From positions 1 to 51,616 of the forward strand of contig JBJECE010000020.1 in assembly GCA_051870755.1 (NCBI GenBank): a stretch of 51,616 bases of DNA, written 5' to 3'. The stretch's first letter is position 1, and each line of letters opens with the position of its first letter. This stretch comes from W0P28-013 sp051870755 (lineage in GTDB: Bacteria; Bacteroidota; Bacteroidia; Bacteroidales; Paludibacteraceae). The translations under genes were made by a program, and so were the position numbers. A model generated the notes under the pieces. It had not been told where the DNA came from, did not search any database, and worked only from the letters and a program-made list of their open reading frames with translations. This document shows positions 41,373 through 50,184 of the stretch, in pieces.

Positions 41373-42557
41373 TTAAGGGCATACCTGTTTCAATATGTTG
41401 GCACAAACATCTTGTCCTGTGTCCATAGTATTCCCCCAAAATTTGTTCTTAATCATTGCGCACTGCTTTTTATCCATAACATAATCCAAATTGGCAATGC
41501 TTTCACATAATGTTTCCCACTTGTATACACGCTTTCCGCATATATTCTCATTGAACGGATAGTAGAAATCTCTATCTTTTATGTATTCATCCATGTCATA
41601 AAGATACAATATCACGTTTTTATCGGGCATAAGGATATAATCATATAAGACAGAGGAATAGTCCGTTATTAACACATCGGTAAAGGGAAGGACACCATAT
41701 ACATCTGTTGTTTCAGGGATAAAGCAGATATGTTCTGTATGATAGGAATTATGTACTTTGGTGTTGGGATGAGGTTTAAGCAACATCAACGCATTTTGTT
41801 TTGCCAATATATTCTCCAATTGTTCTAAATTGAAATGTTTCGTAAAGACATCTAATTGCGAGTCTCGCCATGTTGGCATATATATGTAGATTTTTTCGTA
41901 GGATTTTAACTTATCGATAAGTAGCCGTGTACTTTGCGGTTCATAGCGAGCGACCATTTGCAAGGTGTCTTCCGTGCTGCAAGTTAAGATTGTATTTCGT
42001 GGATAACCCAAATTTAAGCACCTTGTAATAGGAATACGAAATGCATTGGCAAACATTTCAGACTGGAAAGGTGTAGTTGATATAACATAGTCCGGTCTTC
42101 GGAACGACTCAGGATGGGTAAAAACTTCTTTGAAGGAATGTTCAACATAACGTTTTGCCAAAGTACCTGTTTTGATATTAAACTCACACCGTTTTAAGCC
42201 AACACCATGCCATAGGTTCACAACTGTTGCTCCACCACTTAGGCAGAACATAATATCAGAACTGTAACTATTTACAAACCATGTTTTACTCCTTAGGGCA
42301 ATCCAGATTCCCTTAGGAGAAAGAACCCACTCAGCCGGTAATCCCAAAGAACGCACCAGCGTGACTGTTTGTCGATTCACACTAAGCCAACAAATTTTTT
42401 TATCTTTAATGTTATTTGCCGCATAAATAAAAAGATATTTGGAGTTGTCTGTAAATGTGCCCCTATAACTTCCAAATGCCAATCTATTCTGATTCCGATG
42501 GACAAGGAAAGAGAACGGATAAATGATATAGCAAATCAGATAAGCAATCCACTTCAT
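41373..42557 (-). CDS. CDP-glycerol/CDP-ribitol phosphotransferase family
   Basis: A 394-residue enzyme of the TagF/TarF/TarL family (Glyphos_transf). Its markers are LWHGVGLKR, PTWRDSQ and the donor-binding TDYSSVLYDYILMPDKNVILY. It moves polyol phosphate from CDP-polyol to an acceptor chain. The start lies 2 bp after the fused TarI-SDR gene, a strong sign that CDP-ribitol is its donor. The bare N-terminus (a hydrophobic helix of about 20 residues) suggests membrane association. Such genes define teichoic acids in Gram-positives and are rarer in Bacteroidota. Confidence 0.88.
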   Translation of the reverse strand: MKWIAYLICYIIYPFSFLVHRNQNRLAFGSYRGTFTDNSKYLFIYAANNIKDKKICWLSVNRQTVTLVRSLGLPAEWVLSPKGIWIALRSKTWFVNSYSSDIMFCLSGGATVVNLWHGVGLKRCEFNIKTGTLAKRYVEHSFKEVFTHPESFRRPDYVISTTPFQSEMFANAFRIPITRCLNLGYPRNTILTCSTEDTLQMVARYEPQSTRLLIDKLKSYEKIYIYMPTWRDSQLDVFTKHFNLEQLENILAKQNALMLLKPHPNTKVHNSYHTEHICFIPETTDVYGVLPFTDVLITDYSSVLYDYILMPDKNVILYLYDMDEYIKDRDFYYPFNENICGKRVYKWETLCESIANLDYVMDKKQCAMIKNKFWGNTMDTGQDVCANILKQVCP

Positions 42558-42559
42558 TA

Positions 42560-43930
42560 TTATCGCATTTTAACATCTATAACTTCGCCTGTTGCTTTTG
42601 AAGCAAGGGTGTTTAATGATGCGACCGCAACATCGTTAGGGTCTAATAAACTTCCCTCCGGTTCGTTCCCGAAGTTGCTGACACGCATTGGCGTTTTTGT
42701 TCGTTCAGGATTGATACAATTTACGCGCACTCCATCAATAAACCACTCTTCGCTGAGTGCTTGTACCAAATTTACTATAGCCGCTTTTGTAGCCGAGTAG
42801 ATGCTATACATCATTCGTCCACGCGTATAACTTGAAGAGGTATAAAAGAGCAAACTCCCATGGGTTGTTGTCAGGTAGTTAAATGCTTCTTTTGCCACAT
42901 TGATAACTCCCAGTAGATTAATATTCAAGGATTGTTCTATTTTTTCATAATTCATTGCATTAAGCGCTTCTTTCACCAATATCCCAGCGGTATTGACCAC
43001 ATAATCAATATGTCCTTCTGTATTTGCAACAAGTTGCAATGCTTCTCGTACACATTCAACTTTGCTTACATCAACACCATTCTGACTACGACTGAAGGAA
43101 TATACCTTTGCCCCAAGTCCCTTTGCCAAATCTACGACATGCTCACCAATACCGTAACTGCCGCCAAATACTACAAGCACTTTCCCGTTGATAGTCTCTG
43201 CCGTCTCGGGAAATATCTGTTTGCTATTGCCTTCCTGAGTGCGCAACTGGAATAGTTTATCCAGTAAAAATAAATCCTCGGTATAAGTTACTTTCATGTT
43301 AAAAACTTCACCATTCACTATTTTTATAGGCACATCAGGCAGGTATCTGCGAACGACCCCACAATCATCTGTCGTTACAAAGTTCAAATCTTTCAGTGCG
43401 ATTTCGTAGGCTTTGGCTATCACGCCGCGCTTGAAGCATTGTGGAGTTTGTCCGTTGCGTAACACCGCACGATTAGGTATGGTGTCTATACAATCATTTT
43501 TGTCGACTTGCACAATCGTATCCGTAGTCGGGATACAAACATCCACTGCATCGTAGCACTTTAACGCCTCTATACAGTCCGTTATGATTCTGCCATTCAA
43601 CAAAGGGCGAACAGCATCGTGAAAAATCAGGTTATCTTCATTGTCTGTGTAAGCATTAATAGCGGATAACGATGAATGGTAGCGCTCTCTGCCTCCACAC
43701 AATATTTTTTTTACTTTTTTGTACTTCCCATTCACCACCATCTGCTCCACATCCAGAATAAAGTCATCTTTGCTTACAATGGCAATTTCATCAATCTGCT
43801 CATGTTGCTCAAACACATCCACAGTGTGTTCTATTATTTGCTTTCCTGCAACTTTGAGAAACTGTTTAGGTAAGTTTCCTCCTAATCGGTTTCCACTTCC
43901 ACCTGCCAATATAACTGCTACATTCTTCAT
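42560..43930 (-). CDS. Fused TarI-like cytidylyltransferase and SDR reductase
   Basis: A 456-residue bifunctional protein. Residues 1-235 are an IspD/TarI cytidylyltransferase (ILAGGSGNRLGGNLPKQ, TDDCGVVRRYLP). Residues 245-456 are a short-chain dehydrogenase (VVFGGSYGIG for NAD(P), then YSIYSATKAAI with the active Tyr and Lys). The same pairing occurs in Bcs1/Acs1 of Haemophilus influenzae, which makes CDP-ribitol from ribulose 5-phosphate: SDR reduction, then CTP transfer. The ATG at 43930 is chosen (MKNVAVILAGG); an upstream TTG adds eight residues. Confidence 0.87.
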   Translation of the reverse strand: MKNVAVILAGGSGNRLGGNLPKQFLKVAGKQIIEHTVDVFEQHEQIDEIAIVSKDDFILDVEQMVVNGKYKKVKKILCGGRERYHSSLSAINAYTDNEDNLIFHDAVRPLLNGRIITDCIEALKCYDAVDVCIPTTDTIVQVDKNDCIDTIPNRAVLRNGQTPQCFKRGVIAKAYEIALKDLNFVTTDDCGVVRRYLPDVPIKIVNGEVFNMKVTYTEDLFLLDKLFQLRTQEGNSKQIFPETAETINGKVLVVFGGSYGIGEHVVDLAKGLGAKVYSFSRSQNGVDVSKVECVREALQLVANTEGHIDYVVNTAGILVKEALNAMNYEKIEQSLNINLLGVINVAKEAFNYLTTTHGSLLFYTSSSYTRGRMMYSIYSATKAAIVNLVQALSEEWFIDGVRVNCINPERTKTPMRVSNFGNEPEGSLLDPNDVAVASLNTLASKATGEVIDVKMR

Positions 43931-44040
43931 GATAATATGTTTTATTTTTTCCAATACTATGTCAATACCTATCGATGGATGGGCTATATGACGAAATCTA
44001 CTTTAAATGTTATCGTTGCTATTGGTTTCTTCGCCTTCGG

Positions 44041-44280
44041 TTATTCTTTCTCGTTCGCGGATTGTCTGGAAGACCATGCTTGGTCTGCCGCCTCGTTCAT
44101 GTACCATAGGCGTGCATTGTCGTCTTTTACTTTGATTAGCAGGCGATTATGCGACCATGTCAATTCGCCACGCAGTGTGTGACTTTTTGGGAATGTCAGA
44201 TAGAATTGTCGCATGCTTTTCAGGTTGGTTAAGGTAAATCCTTTTCCAAACTCGGCTTGTGTCTTTGTAATCGTGTATAT
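44041..44280 (-). pseudogene. DUF1016 (YhcG-like nuclease) N-terminal remnant
   Basis: A frame of 79 codons between two in-frame stops reads FGKGFTLTNLKSMRQFY, then LTWSHNRLLIKVKDDNARLW and YMNEAADQAWSSRQ, the core of the DUF1016 N-terminal domain. The rest, including the PD-(D/E)XK nuclease domain, is missing and no start codon fits. It is a relic of a defence-type or mobile gene between the regulator and the TarI fusion. Confidence 0.8.
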
Positions 44281-44283
44281 TTA

Positions 44284-46101
44284 TTATCCTATGGTTTCTA
44301 TCCCTTTTCTGCGATATTTTTGCTTGGGATGTCTTGGTAAGTTGTATCTCCTCTCCAGCAATTTTTCCATCTTTGGGAGTAACTTATTTCGAATATACAC
44401 TTTCGTTAACCCTGTATATGCTGCAATATCTTCAACGGAACGCCACACCGAACAATAGTCCAAAATCATTTCTTGCCGTTTCTGGCTGTTTAATTTTTTG
44501 TGTTTCTGTAAGGTTGCACTTCCATCTTCAAAGGTTGCACTTCCACCCTCAAAGGTTGCACTTCCGCCCTCAAAGGTTGCACTTCCATCTTCAAAGGTTG
44601 CACTTGGAAGGACATAAATGGTGCCTCTGCCATGTCCATCTGATAGTAGTAGGTTTTTGTCGCACATTTCGCGCAATATATCGCGGATGTCCGCCTTATG
44701 TATTCCCAATGCAGATTGCAGATACTCGTTAGACACAGCCTCTTCGGTAACAGCAAGAGCCAAAATCAACAATTGATAGCGAGGTAACTGAAAGACAGTC
44801 TCTCCAAAGATATTGACCAACTTTTCCTTCACCCGATCATCTATCAAGGATTCCATTTTCATGGACAATACGACTTTATTCGGATGTGCCTTTTCCTCTA
44901 TGATAGGTCTTGCCCAGTTCAAAGACTCCCAACCGTGTACAATCTTATCCGAACCACTACCGGCTTTCTCGGCAGACCCCAAGAAAGCGAATAGTGTTTG
45001 CAAATAGCGATTGCGGCAAACACTTTCTCCACCTTTATAGTATTGGGGCAAGGAAATAAGCATTGTACCCGGGTTAGAAAAGACAATGGACGTAGGATAT
45101 TTATAGACATTGAGTGAAGCGTTTTGCGAATAGTCTGCATGTATAAGTGCGTTGGTAAACGCCTCGCGGATGGCGACACGTGCCGGCGTGTCGCTCACTC
45201 TTTGGTTGCCTTCCAACACAAATGGTTTCGGCAAGAATTCTTGCAAAATAGGCAGAACTTTCCAATAAAACTGAAATAGATTGGACTCCCAATTGCCATT
45301 CGGACATATTCTATTTTGCCATCGTTCAGCAGAATCGGTGATCTCTTGATAATCGGGGAAGAAATTGGGGCATCCGTCCATCAATGCACTATAGGTGCCA
45401 AACATCAACAATCCCGCCAAAGTCAAACCGCTTGTTTCTGTTTCTCTATCTGTTCGAAAAACATTCAGTTTTTGCAAGAATTCGTAGTCAGATAGTCTAT
45501 TCCAGACGTGGTCAGGATTGGCATTTTGGAATAATCGACGATATTGCTGTATGGAGGTTTGATCCAAGTCTGCCATTGTAAAGTTTTTCAGTATTCGTCC
45601 GTCTGCGGACATCCCTGTGTTGGCATCCGCAAACATACTGCGTACTTCCTCTAAAGTACAATGATAGTCTCCATCTAAATCTCGTCGATAGGTGCCGGTA
45701 TAGGGATCACGCCCACAATATATAGGACGCTGCTCACGTCTTGCCCGCGGAACATAGAAAACCAAGAAATAGGAATTGTTATGCTGAACTATATGTACAT
45801 CATTCTCTTGAAGCAGAGGCATATTCACTTTCTCGCGATTATGCATCATGTTGAAGAAATCTGCTTCGTATTTCTCCGCTTTCGCCAAATCCAAACCGTC
45901 TAATAGAAATTGCCCTAATTGCTCTTTGATACCAAAAACGATTGTCCCCCCATTTGTGTTTGCAAATGCGGAATATGTTTCCCAAAAAGATTGAGGGAAT
46001 CCTCCTAAAGCCGTTTTATACTCCATATCGCACGATTCTTTATCAATAACGATAGGGTCAATAATGGCTTGTAATGTTTCGTATGAGACAGGTTGTTTCA
46101 T
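44284..46101 (-). CDS. AlbA_2/HATPase_c_4 regulator with repeat linker
   Basis: A 605-residue protein: an AlbA_2 (Schlafen-like) domain in the first 130 residues (CDMEYKTALGGFPQ, NTNGGTIVFGIKE), then an ATPase-like HATPase_c_4 region with RVAIREAFTNALIHADYS near residue 305, then a helix-turn-helix. Between the ATPase part and the C-terminal helices lie five in-frame copies of SATFEDG/SATFEGG. Members are called transcriptional regulators or ATP-dependent helicase-like; their targets are unknown. A gap of 39 bp separates it from the IspD-like gene. Confidence 0.82.
   Translation of the reverse strand: MKQPVSYETLQAIIDPIVIDKESCDMEYKTALGGFPQSFWETYSAFANTNGGTIVFGIKEQLGQFLLDGLDLAKAEKYEADFFNMMHNREKVNMPLLQENDVHIVQHNNSYFLVFYVPRARREQRPIYCGRDPYTGTYRRDLDGDYHCTLEEVRSMFADANTGMSADGRILKNFTMADLDQTSIQQYRRLFQNANPDHVWNRLSDYEFLQKLNVFRTDRETETSGLTLAGLLMFGTYSALMDGCPNFFPDYQEITDSAERWQNRICPNGNWESNLFQFYWKVLPILQEFLPKPFVLEGNQRVSDTPARVAIREAFTNALIHADYSQNASLNVYKYPTSIVFSNPGTMLISLPQYYKGGESVCRNRYLQTLFAFLGSAEKAGSGSDKIVHGWESLNWARPIIEEKAHPNKVVLSMKMESLIDDRVKEKLVNIFGETVFQLPRYQLLILALAVTEEAVSNEYLQSALGIHKADIRDILREMCDKNLLLSDGHGRGTIYVLPSATFEDGSATFEGGSATFEGGSATFEDGSATLQKHKKLNSQKRQEMILDYCSVWRSVEDIAAYTGLTKVYIRNKLLPKMEKLLERRYNLPRHPKQKYRRKGIETIG
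44512..44605 (-). repeat. Four and a half 21-bp coding repeats (SATFEDG)
   Basis: Units start at 44512, 44533, 44554 and 44575, with a partial fifth at 44596. The period of 21 bp keeps the frame, so slippage would change linker length by seven residues without breaking the protein. Confidence 0.9.
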
Positions 46102-46140
46102 AACAGACCGTTTTTGTGATATGTGTTTAATATGCTTTCC

Positions 46141-46836
46141 CTATAAATCGTCTTTGAAAGTTATCTTTCTATTGCTTTCTTCGCCGTGTACTATGGCAAT
46201 CTGCACCATTGGCAAATATCTATGTACTATGCCGCAGTCGTCGGTGGCTTGTTGGGCGGGGTCTTGCAAAGCGAGGGCGTAGGCGCGAGCTATCAGGGGC
46301 AGACGGAATGCTTGCGGGGTCTGGGCACGCATCAGCGTATCGCGCGCAGGGATAGCCGACACATGTTTCTCTGCATGTGCTCCGTCCACCACATACATCG
46401 TGTCGGTGGCGGGAACGGCCACGGTAACGGCTTCGTGGGTCGCTAAGGCTTGGCATACATGGGTGATGATGGCTTGGCTTACAAACGGGCGCGCGGCGTC
46501 GTGCAGCAGGATATTGGCACTGGCAAACTCTTCCTCCGAGAGTGCCGACTCATACAGCCGAATAGCATTCACGCTCGATTCCCAGCGTTCTTTGCCGCCT
46601 GCGATGATATGCTTCACCTTCTGCCAGCCGTTGCGCAGCAGTGCCTGTTCGGCAAAAGAGATGTAGTCGGGGTGCATCACGATGCATACCTCGTCAATAC
46701 ACTCGGCTTGTTCAAAGGCACTCACCGCATGCTCCAGCACGCTCCTGCCGTCTGCCAACGGCAATAACTGCTTGGGCACGCTGCCTCCCACCCGTGCGCC
46801 TATGCCTCCTGCTAATATGACGGCGATGTTCTTCAC
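46141..46836 (-). CDS. IspD/TarI-like cytidylyltransferase, short form
   Basis: A 231-residue cytidylyltransferase: ILAGGIGARVGGSVPKQ, LHDAARPFV, ATDTMYVV, TPQAFR and TDDCGIVHRYLP. It is close to the first domain of the fused enzyme at 42560, sharing TDDCG and RYLP, and likely acts on ribitol or methylerythritol phosphate. It ends at KITFKDDL, where relatives run on for about 20 residues (or into the SDR), so its C-terminal helix is missing. It is coupled to the Fic gene by a 4-bp overlap. Whether it is the housekeeping IspD cannot be told. Confidence 0.82.
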   Translation of the reverse strand: MKNIAVILAGGIGARVGGSVPKQLLPLADGRSVLEHAVSAFEQAECIDEVCIVMHPDYISFAEQALLRNGWQKVKHIIAGGKERWESSVNAIRLYESALSEEEFASANILLHDAARPFVSQAIITHVCQALATHEAVTVAVPATDTMYVVDGAHAEKHVSAIPARDTLMRAQTPQAFRLPLIARAYALALQDPAQQATDDCGIVHRYLPMVQIAIVHGEESNRKITFKDDL

Positions 46837-47867
46837 TTTGCGTAGTATCCTCCCGTTTTGTTGCTACCTCGATATCCGATGTTTGCAGACAACTCACTTA
46901 ATGCCCTTTTGACGGAAATAAGCGTCATCCCTAATGCCTCCGCTATATCTTTACGCTTGCAACCTCCGTGTGTTTGAATATAAAGCAGCACAGAATTTAT
47001 CGGCTCATTTATCGGCTCATTTATCGGCTCATGCCGTTTTAGGACTTTTTGGGCTTGCTTCCAATCGATATGTTCGTAGCGTTTCTTCAGTTCGTTTTGC
47101 TCTCCGTAGAGTACGTTGCGCAAGAAGAGTTCCAAGAACTCGGTGGTTTCCTCAATGCCCTTTTCGTAGTTCTGATAGTTGGCGCGCACCAACGCATTGC
47201 GAAAATACTTGGCGTATTCCGCAAACGGCTCGTTGGTCAGGTCAAAGCCTAACTTGCGCAGGTACTTGATGAGAAAGATCGCCGTTGTACGCGTGTTGCC
47301 CTCTCGGAAGGGGTGAATTTGCCATATTCCTGCGATGAATCGCGCAAGATGCGCCACCATTTGCTCGCGCGTAAGATGCTTGTAGGAGAAACGGCGTTCT
47401 TGTTCAAAATCATAAGCCAGCGTGGCGGAGATAGCGTCATACGAGGCGTATAAGACCGTATCGCCGTTCAGCACCCACTCTTTCTTCGTGATATTCACTT
47501 CGCGGTAACGCCCTGCATGCGATAGCACCCCGGTGAAAAGGCGGCGGTGGATATTGGCTAATTCGGCAGGCGAAAACGTGAATGTTTTCTCCGATAACAC
47601 TTGCGTAATATGCAACGAAACCTTATCCGCCTCTTCTTCATCGTTGCTACGCTGCGCCGCGGGCAGGGCCTCGTAGTAGGTGTTCACCAGCCGTTTGGCT
47701 TCCTCGTAACTCACCTGCCCTTCTATATGCTTCTGCGCCGTATCCAGCAGGTACGCCGACGGCTTCAGCCCATCTACGTCTTGCAGACCGATGGCAACCG
47801 CCCACGCCTCGGCTTTCTCGCGTTGGCTTGGCTCGCCGTGCTGTATGTAATAATCAAAATCGATCAT
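46833..47867 (-). CDS. Fic-family AMP transferase with built-in antitoxin-like region
   Basis: A 344-residue Fic protein. The N-terminal 80 residues (AIGLQDVDGLKPS, then IEGQVSYEEAKRLV) are an antitoxin-like helical region. The Fic core has HPFREGNTR (His, Phe, Glu and Arg of the active site) with the flap before it. The C-terminal part is a winged helix with three EPIN repeats before it. It would AMP-transfer, or reverse this on, a target protein. The ATG at 47867 (MIDFDYYIQHG) is chosen. Confidence 0.87.
   Translation of the reverse strand: MIDFDYYIQHGEPSQREKAEAWAVAIGLQDVDGLKPSAYLLDTAQKHIEGQVSYEEAKRLVNTYYEALPAAQRSNDEEEADKVSLHITQVLSEKTFTFSPAELANIHRRLFTGVLSHAGRYREVNITKKEWVLNGDTVLYASYDAISATLAYDFEQERRFSYKHLTREQMVAHLARFIAGIWQIHPFREGNTRTTAIFLIKYLRKLGFDLTNEPFAEYAKYFRNALVRANYQNYEKGIEETTEFLELFLRNVLYGEQNELKKRYEHIDWKQAQKVLKRHEPINEPINEPINSVLLYIQTHGGCKRKDIAEALGMTLISVKRALSELSANIGYRGSNKTGGYYAK
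46999..47034 (-). repeat. Three 12-bp coding repeats (EPIN)
   Basis: ATCGGCTCATTT occurs three times in tandem (46999, 47011, 47023, the last with a changed end), coding EPIN in frame just before the winged helix of the Fic protein. Confidence 0.85.
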
Positions 47868-47938
47868 ACAAATTCTTTGTTGCGCCGCCACGTCATGCCC
47901 TACTCGGCAATACGATGGTTCTATTCTGCATCAACTTA

Positions 47939-47946
47939 CAAAGATA
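47939..47946 (-). promoter_or_regulatory. -7 element of the Fic operon
   Basis: On the minus strand TATCTTTG, about 70 nt before the Fic ATG. A possible TTTG lies 16 nt upstream, closer than usual. Confidence 0.45.
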
Positions 47947-47963
47947 CAATATTTTTCCGAAAC

Positions 47964-47996
47964 AAAAAAAATCCCAACCAAAAAAAAGTGGTCGGG
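47964..47996 (-). terminator. Terminator of htpG
   Basis: On the minus strand CCCGACC pairs with GGTTGGG (one G-U), followed by a T-run. It lies 24 bp after the htpG stop and overlaps the upstream region of the Fic promoter. Confidence 0.8.
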
Positions 47997-48019
47997 AGTG
48001 CATTTTTTATCGTCAAACG

Positions 48020-50074
48020 TTATTGCAACAGGCTGACGCTGCGTTTTACAAAATCGGCTAAATCTTTACCTTTCAGCATGTTATTTGCCAACAAGGCCAA
48101 ATCAATTAACTGTTTCACGCGCGGTTGTGCAGTAGCAAATTCGGCATAAACGGCTTGTTTTCGGTCGCGCAATTCGCCCACTTTTTTGTCGATGGTATCG
48201 ATTTCTTCTTTCTCGGCAACGGGTATCTCCTCGTCTTTTTTGCCTTTGTGGGCATCTTTCAACTCGGTGCGACGTTTTTCCAAATCGGCTATTTCTTGCG
48301 CCAACGGTGCCACCTTTTCGGCGCAAGCATCTTCTTCGTTGTGCAGCACGCCGTCAATCAACGGATGAGCAATATTCAGCACCACATTGTAACTATTCGG
48401 CATTTCGCCATAGAACCCCATCATCGGATTGCCGCCGGTGGCTGCCATCTCTTTCATGCGGCGCATCCATTCGTTTTGGGTGATGACAATAGGCTGATCG
48501 TCGGCCGACAGATGCTCCATGGTAACCACAAAATCGGTTTTATCCATCGTGGGCAGTTGCGATTTGAACACTTCGGTCAGGGCGTCTTGCTGCGCGGCGG
48601 TCAATTCCACTTTGGCGGCATCGGCTTTGACGATGAGTTTCTCCACAACGTCGCTATCGACACGAACAAAGCGCGATTTTTCGTTCTTTTGCTCCAACTG
48701 ACTGACCCAATGCGCATCCAACTGTCCGTCCATCAGCAACACATCGTAGCCTTTGGCTTTGGCCGCTTCGATGTAAGTGTGCTGTTCGTCGGTGTTGTTA
48801 GCATACAGATAGATTAAATTGCCATCTTTATCGGTCTGTTCGGCTTTGATCAACTCCTTATACTCGTCGAACGTGAAGCATTTGCCATCGACATTTTTGA
48901 ACAACGCAAAATCTTTGGCGCGGTCGAAGAATTTTTCGTCGGTGAGCATACCGTAAACGATGAAAATGCGCAACGCATCCCATTTTTCTTCAAATTGAGC
49001 GCGGTCGTTCTTGAAAATTTCTTGCAATCGGTCGGCCACTTTTTTGGTGATGTGAGTCGATATTTTCTTCACATTCTGATCGCTTTGCAGATAACTGCGC
49101 GACACATTCAGCGGGATATCCGGCGAATCGATGACACCATGCAATAATGTCAAAAAGTCAGGTACGATGCCTTCGACCGAATCGGTTACAAACACCTGAT
49201 TGCAATAGAGTTGAATCTTGTTGCGTTGCAGGTCGATGTTGTTTTTGATGCGCGGGAAGTAGAGAATACCGGTCAAGTTGAACGGATAATCGACATTCAG
49301 ATGAATGTGGAACAACGGCTCTTCGCCATACGGATAGAGTTCGCGATAGAATTTGGCGTAGTCTTCGTCCGTCAGGTCGGCGGGCTTGCGTGTCCATGCC
49401 GGCGTGGTATTGTTGATGACGTTGTCGTCGGCCGTTTCCACCTCTTTGCCGTCTTTCCACTCTTTTTTCTTGCCAAACACTATCGGCACAGGCAGGAATT
49501 TGCAATATTTCGTCAGCAACGTGTTGATGCGCGCCTCTTCGAGAAAATCTTTATTTTCGTCGTCGATGTGCAACACGATGTCGGTGCCGCGTTCGGCCTT
49601 TTTGCACTCTTCGAGCGTATATTCAGGCGAGCCGTCGCAACTCCAATGCTGTGCAGGCGCATCGGTGTACGATTTTGTAAAGATTTCGACCTGTTTCGAC
49701 ACCATAAATGCCGAATAGAAGCCCAATCCGAAGTGGCCGATAATGGCGTTGGCGTCGTTTTTGTATTTATCCAAAAATTCGGTCGCGCCCGAAAATGCGA
49801 TTTGATTGATGTACTTTTCGATTTCGTCGGCAGTCATGCCCACGCCGCTGTCGCTGATGGTGAGTGTTTTCTTTTTGGCATCGAGTTTCACTTCGACTTT
49901 CAAGTCGCCCATCTCGCCTTTGTAGTCGCCCACCGAGGCCAATGTTTTCAGTTTCTGCGTTGCATCGACAGCATTCGACACCAATTCGCGCAGAAAAATC
50001 TCATGGTCGCTGTACAAAAATTTTTTGATGACGGGAAAAATATTATCCGTCGTTACACCAATATTACCTTTCAT
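48020..50074 (-). CDS. htpG: Hsp90-family chaperone HtpG
   Basis: A 684-residue Hsp90. The GHKL ATPase features are ELVSNAVDATQK, ISDSGVGMTADEI, GHFGLGFYSAFMV and the middle-domain region ending with RNKIQLYCNQVFVTD. The C-terminal dimerisation region follows. Length is typical of Bacteroidota. It is single, with its own terminator. A small inverted repeat CGAG-N7-CTCG lies 25-40 bp upstream of the start, of unknown meaning. Confidence 0.95.
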   Translation of the reverse strand: MKGNIGVTTDNIFPVIKKFLYSDHEIFLRELVSNAVDATQKLKTLASVGDYKGEMGDLKVEVKLDAKKKTLTISDSGVGMTADEIEKYINQIAFSGATEFLDKYKNDANAIIGHFGLGFYSAFMVSKQVEIFTKSYTDAPAQHWSCDGSPEYTLEECKKAERGTDIVLHIDDENKDFLEEARINTLLTKYCKFLPVPIVFGKKKEWKDGKEVETADDNVINNTTPAWTRKPADLTDEDYAKFYRELYPYGEEPLFHIHLNVDYPFNLTGILYFPRIKNNIDLQRNKIQLYCNQVFVTDSVEGIVPDFLTLLHGVIDSPDIPLNVSRSYLQSDQNVKKISTHITKKVADRLQEIFKNDRAQFEEKWDALRIFIVYGMLTDEKFFDRAKDFALFKNVDGKCFTFDEYKELIKAEQTDKDGNLIYLYANNTDEQHTYIEAAKAKGYDVLLMDGQLDAHWVSQLEQKNEKSRFVRVDSDVVEKLIVKADAAKVELTAAQQDALTEVFKSQLPTMDKTDFVVTMEHLSADDQPIVITQNEWMRRMKEMAATGGNPMMGFYGEMPNSYNVVLNIAHPLIDGVLHNEEDACAEKVAPLAQEIADLEKRRTELKDAHKGKKDEEIPVAEKEEIDTIDKKVGELRDRKQAVYAEFATAQPRVKQLIDLALLANNMLKGKDLADFVKRSVSLLQ

Positions 50075-50125
50075 AATTGTATGTTTTTTTGTTTATCAAT
50101 CGAGCAATGTACTCGTTCGACAACA

Positions 50126-50168
50126 AAAAAAATGCCAAGCCGTCATTGCTGACATTTTGGCAGTTTTT
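50126..50168 (-). terminator. Terminator of the 50185 gene
   Basis: TGCCAA (50133-50138) pairs with TTGGCA (50157-50162), with an inner GTCA/TGAC stem. On the minus strand a T-run follows. Confidence 0.7.
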
Positions 50169-50184
50169 TATTTTTTACGACAGA

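Noticed and set aside
43931..44040. A promoter directly before the TarI fusion
   Set aside because: I see no TAnnTTTG element here; transcription probably comes from further upstream.
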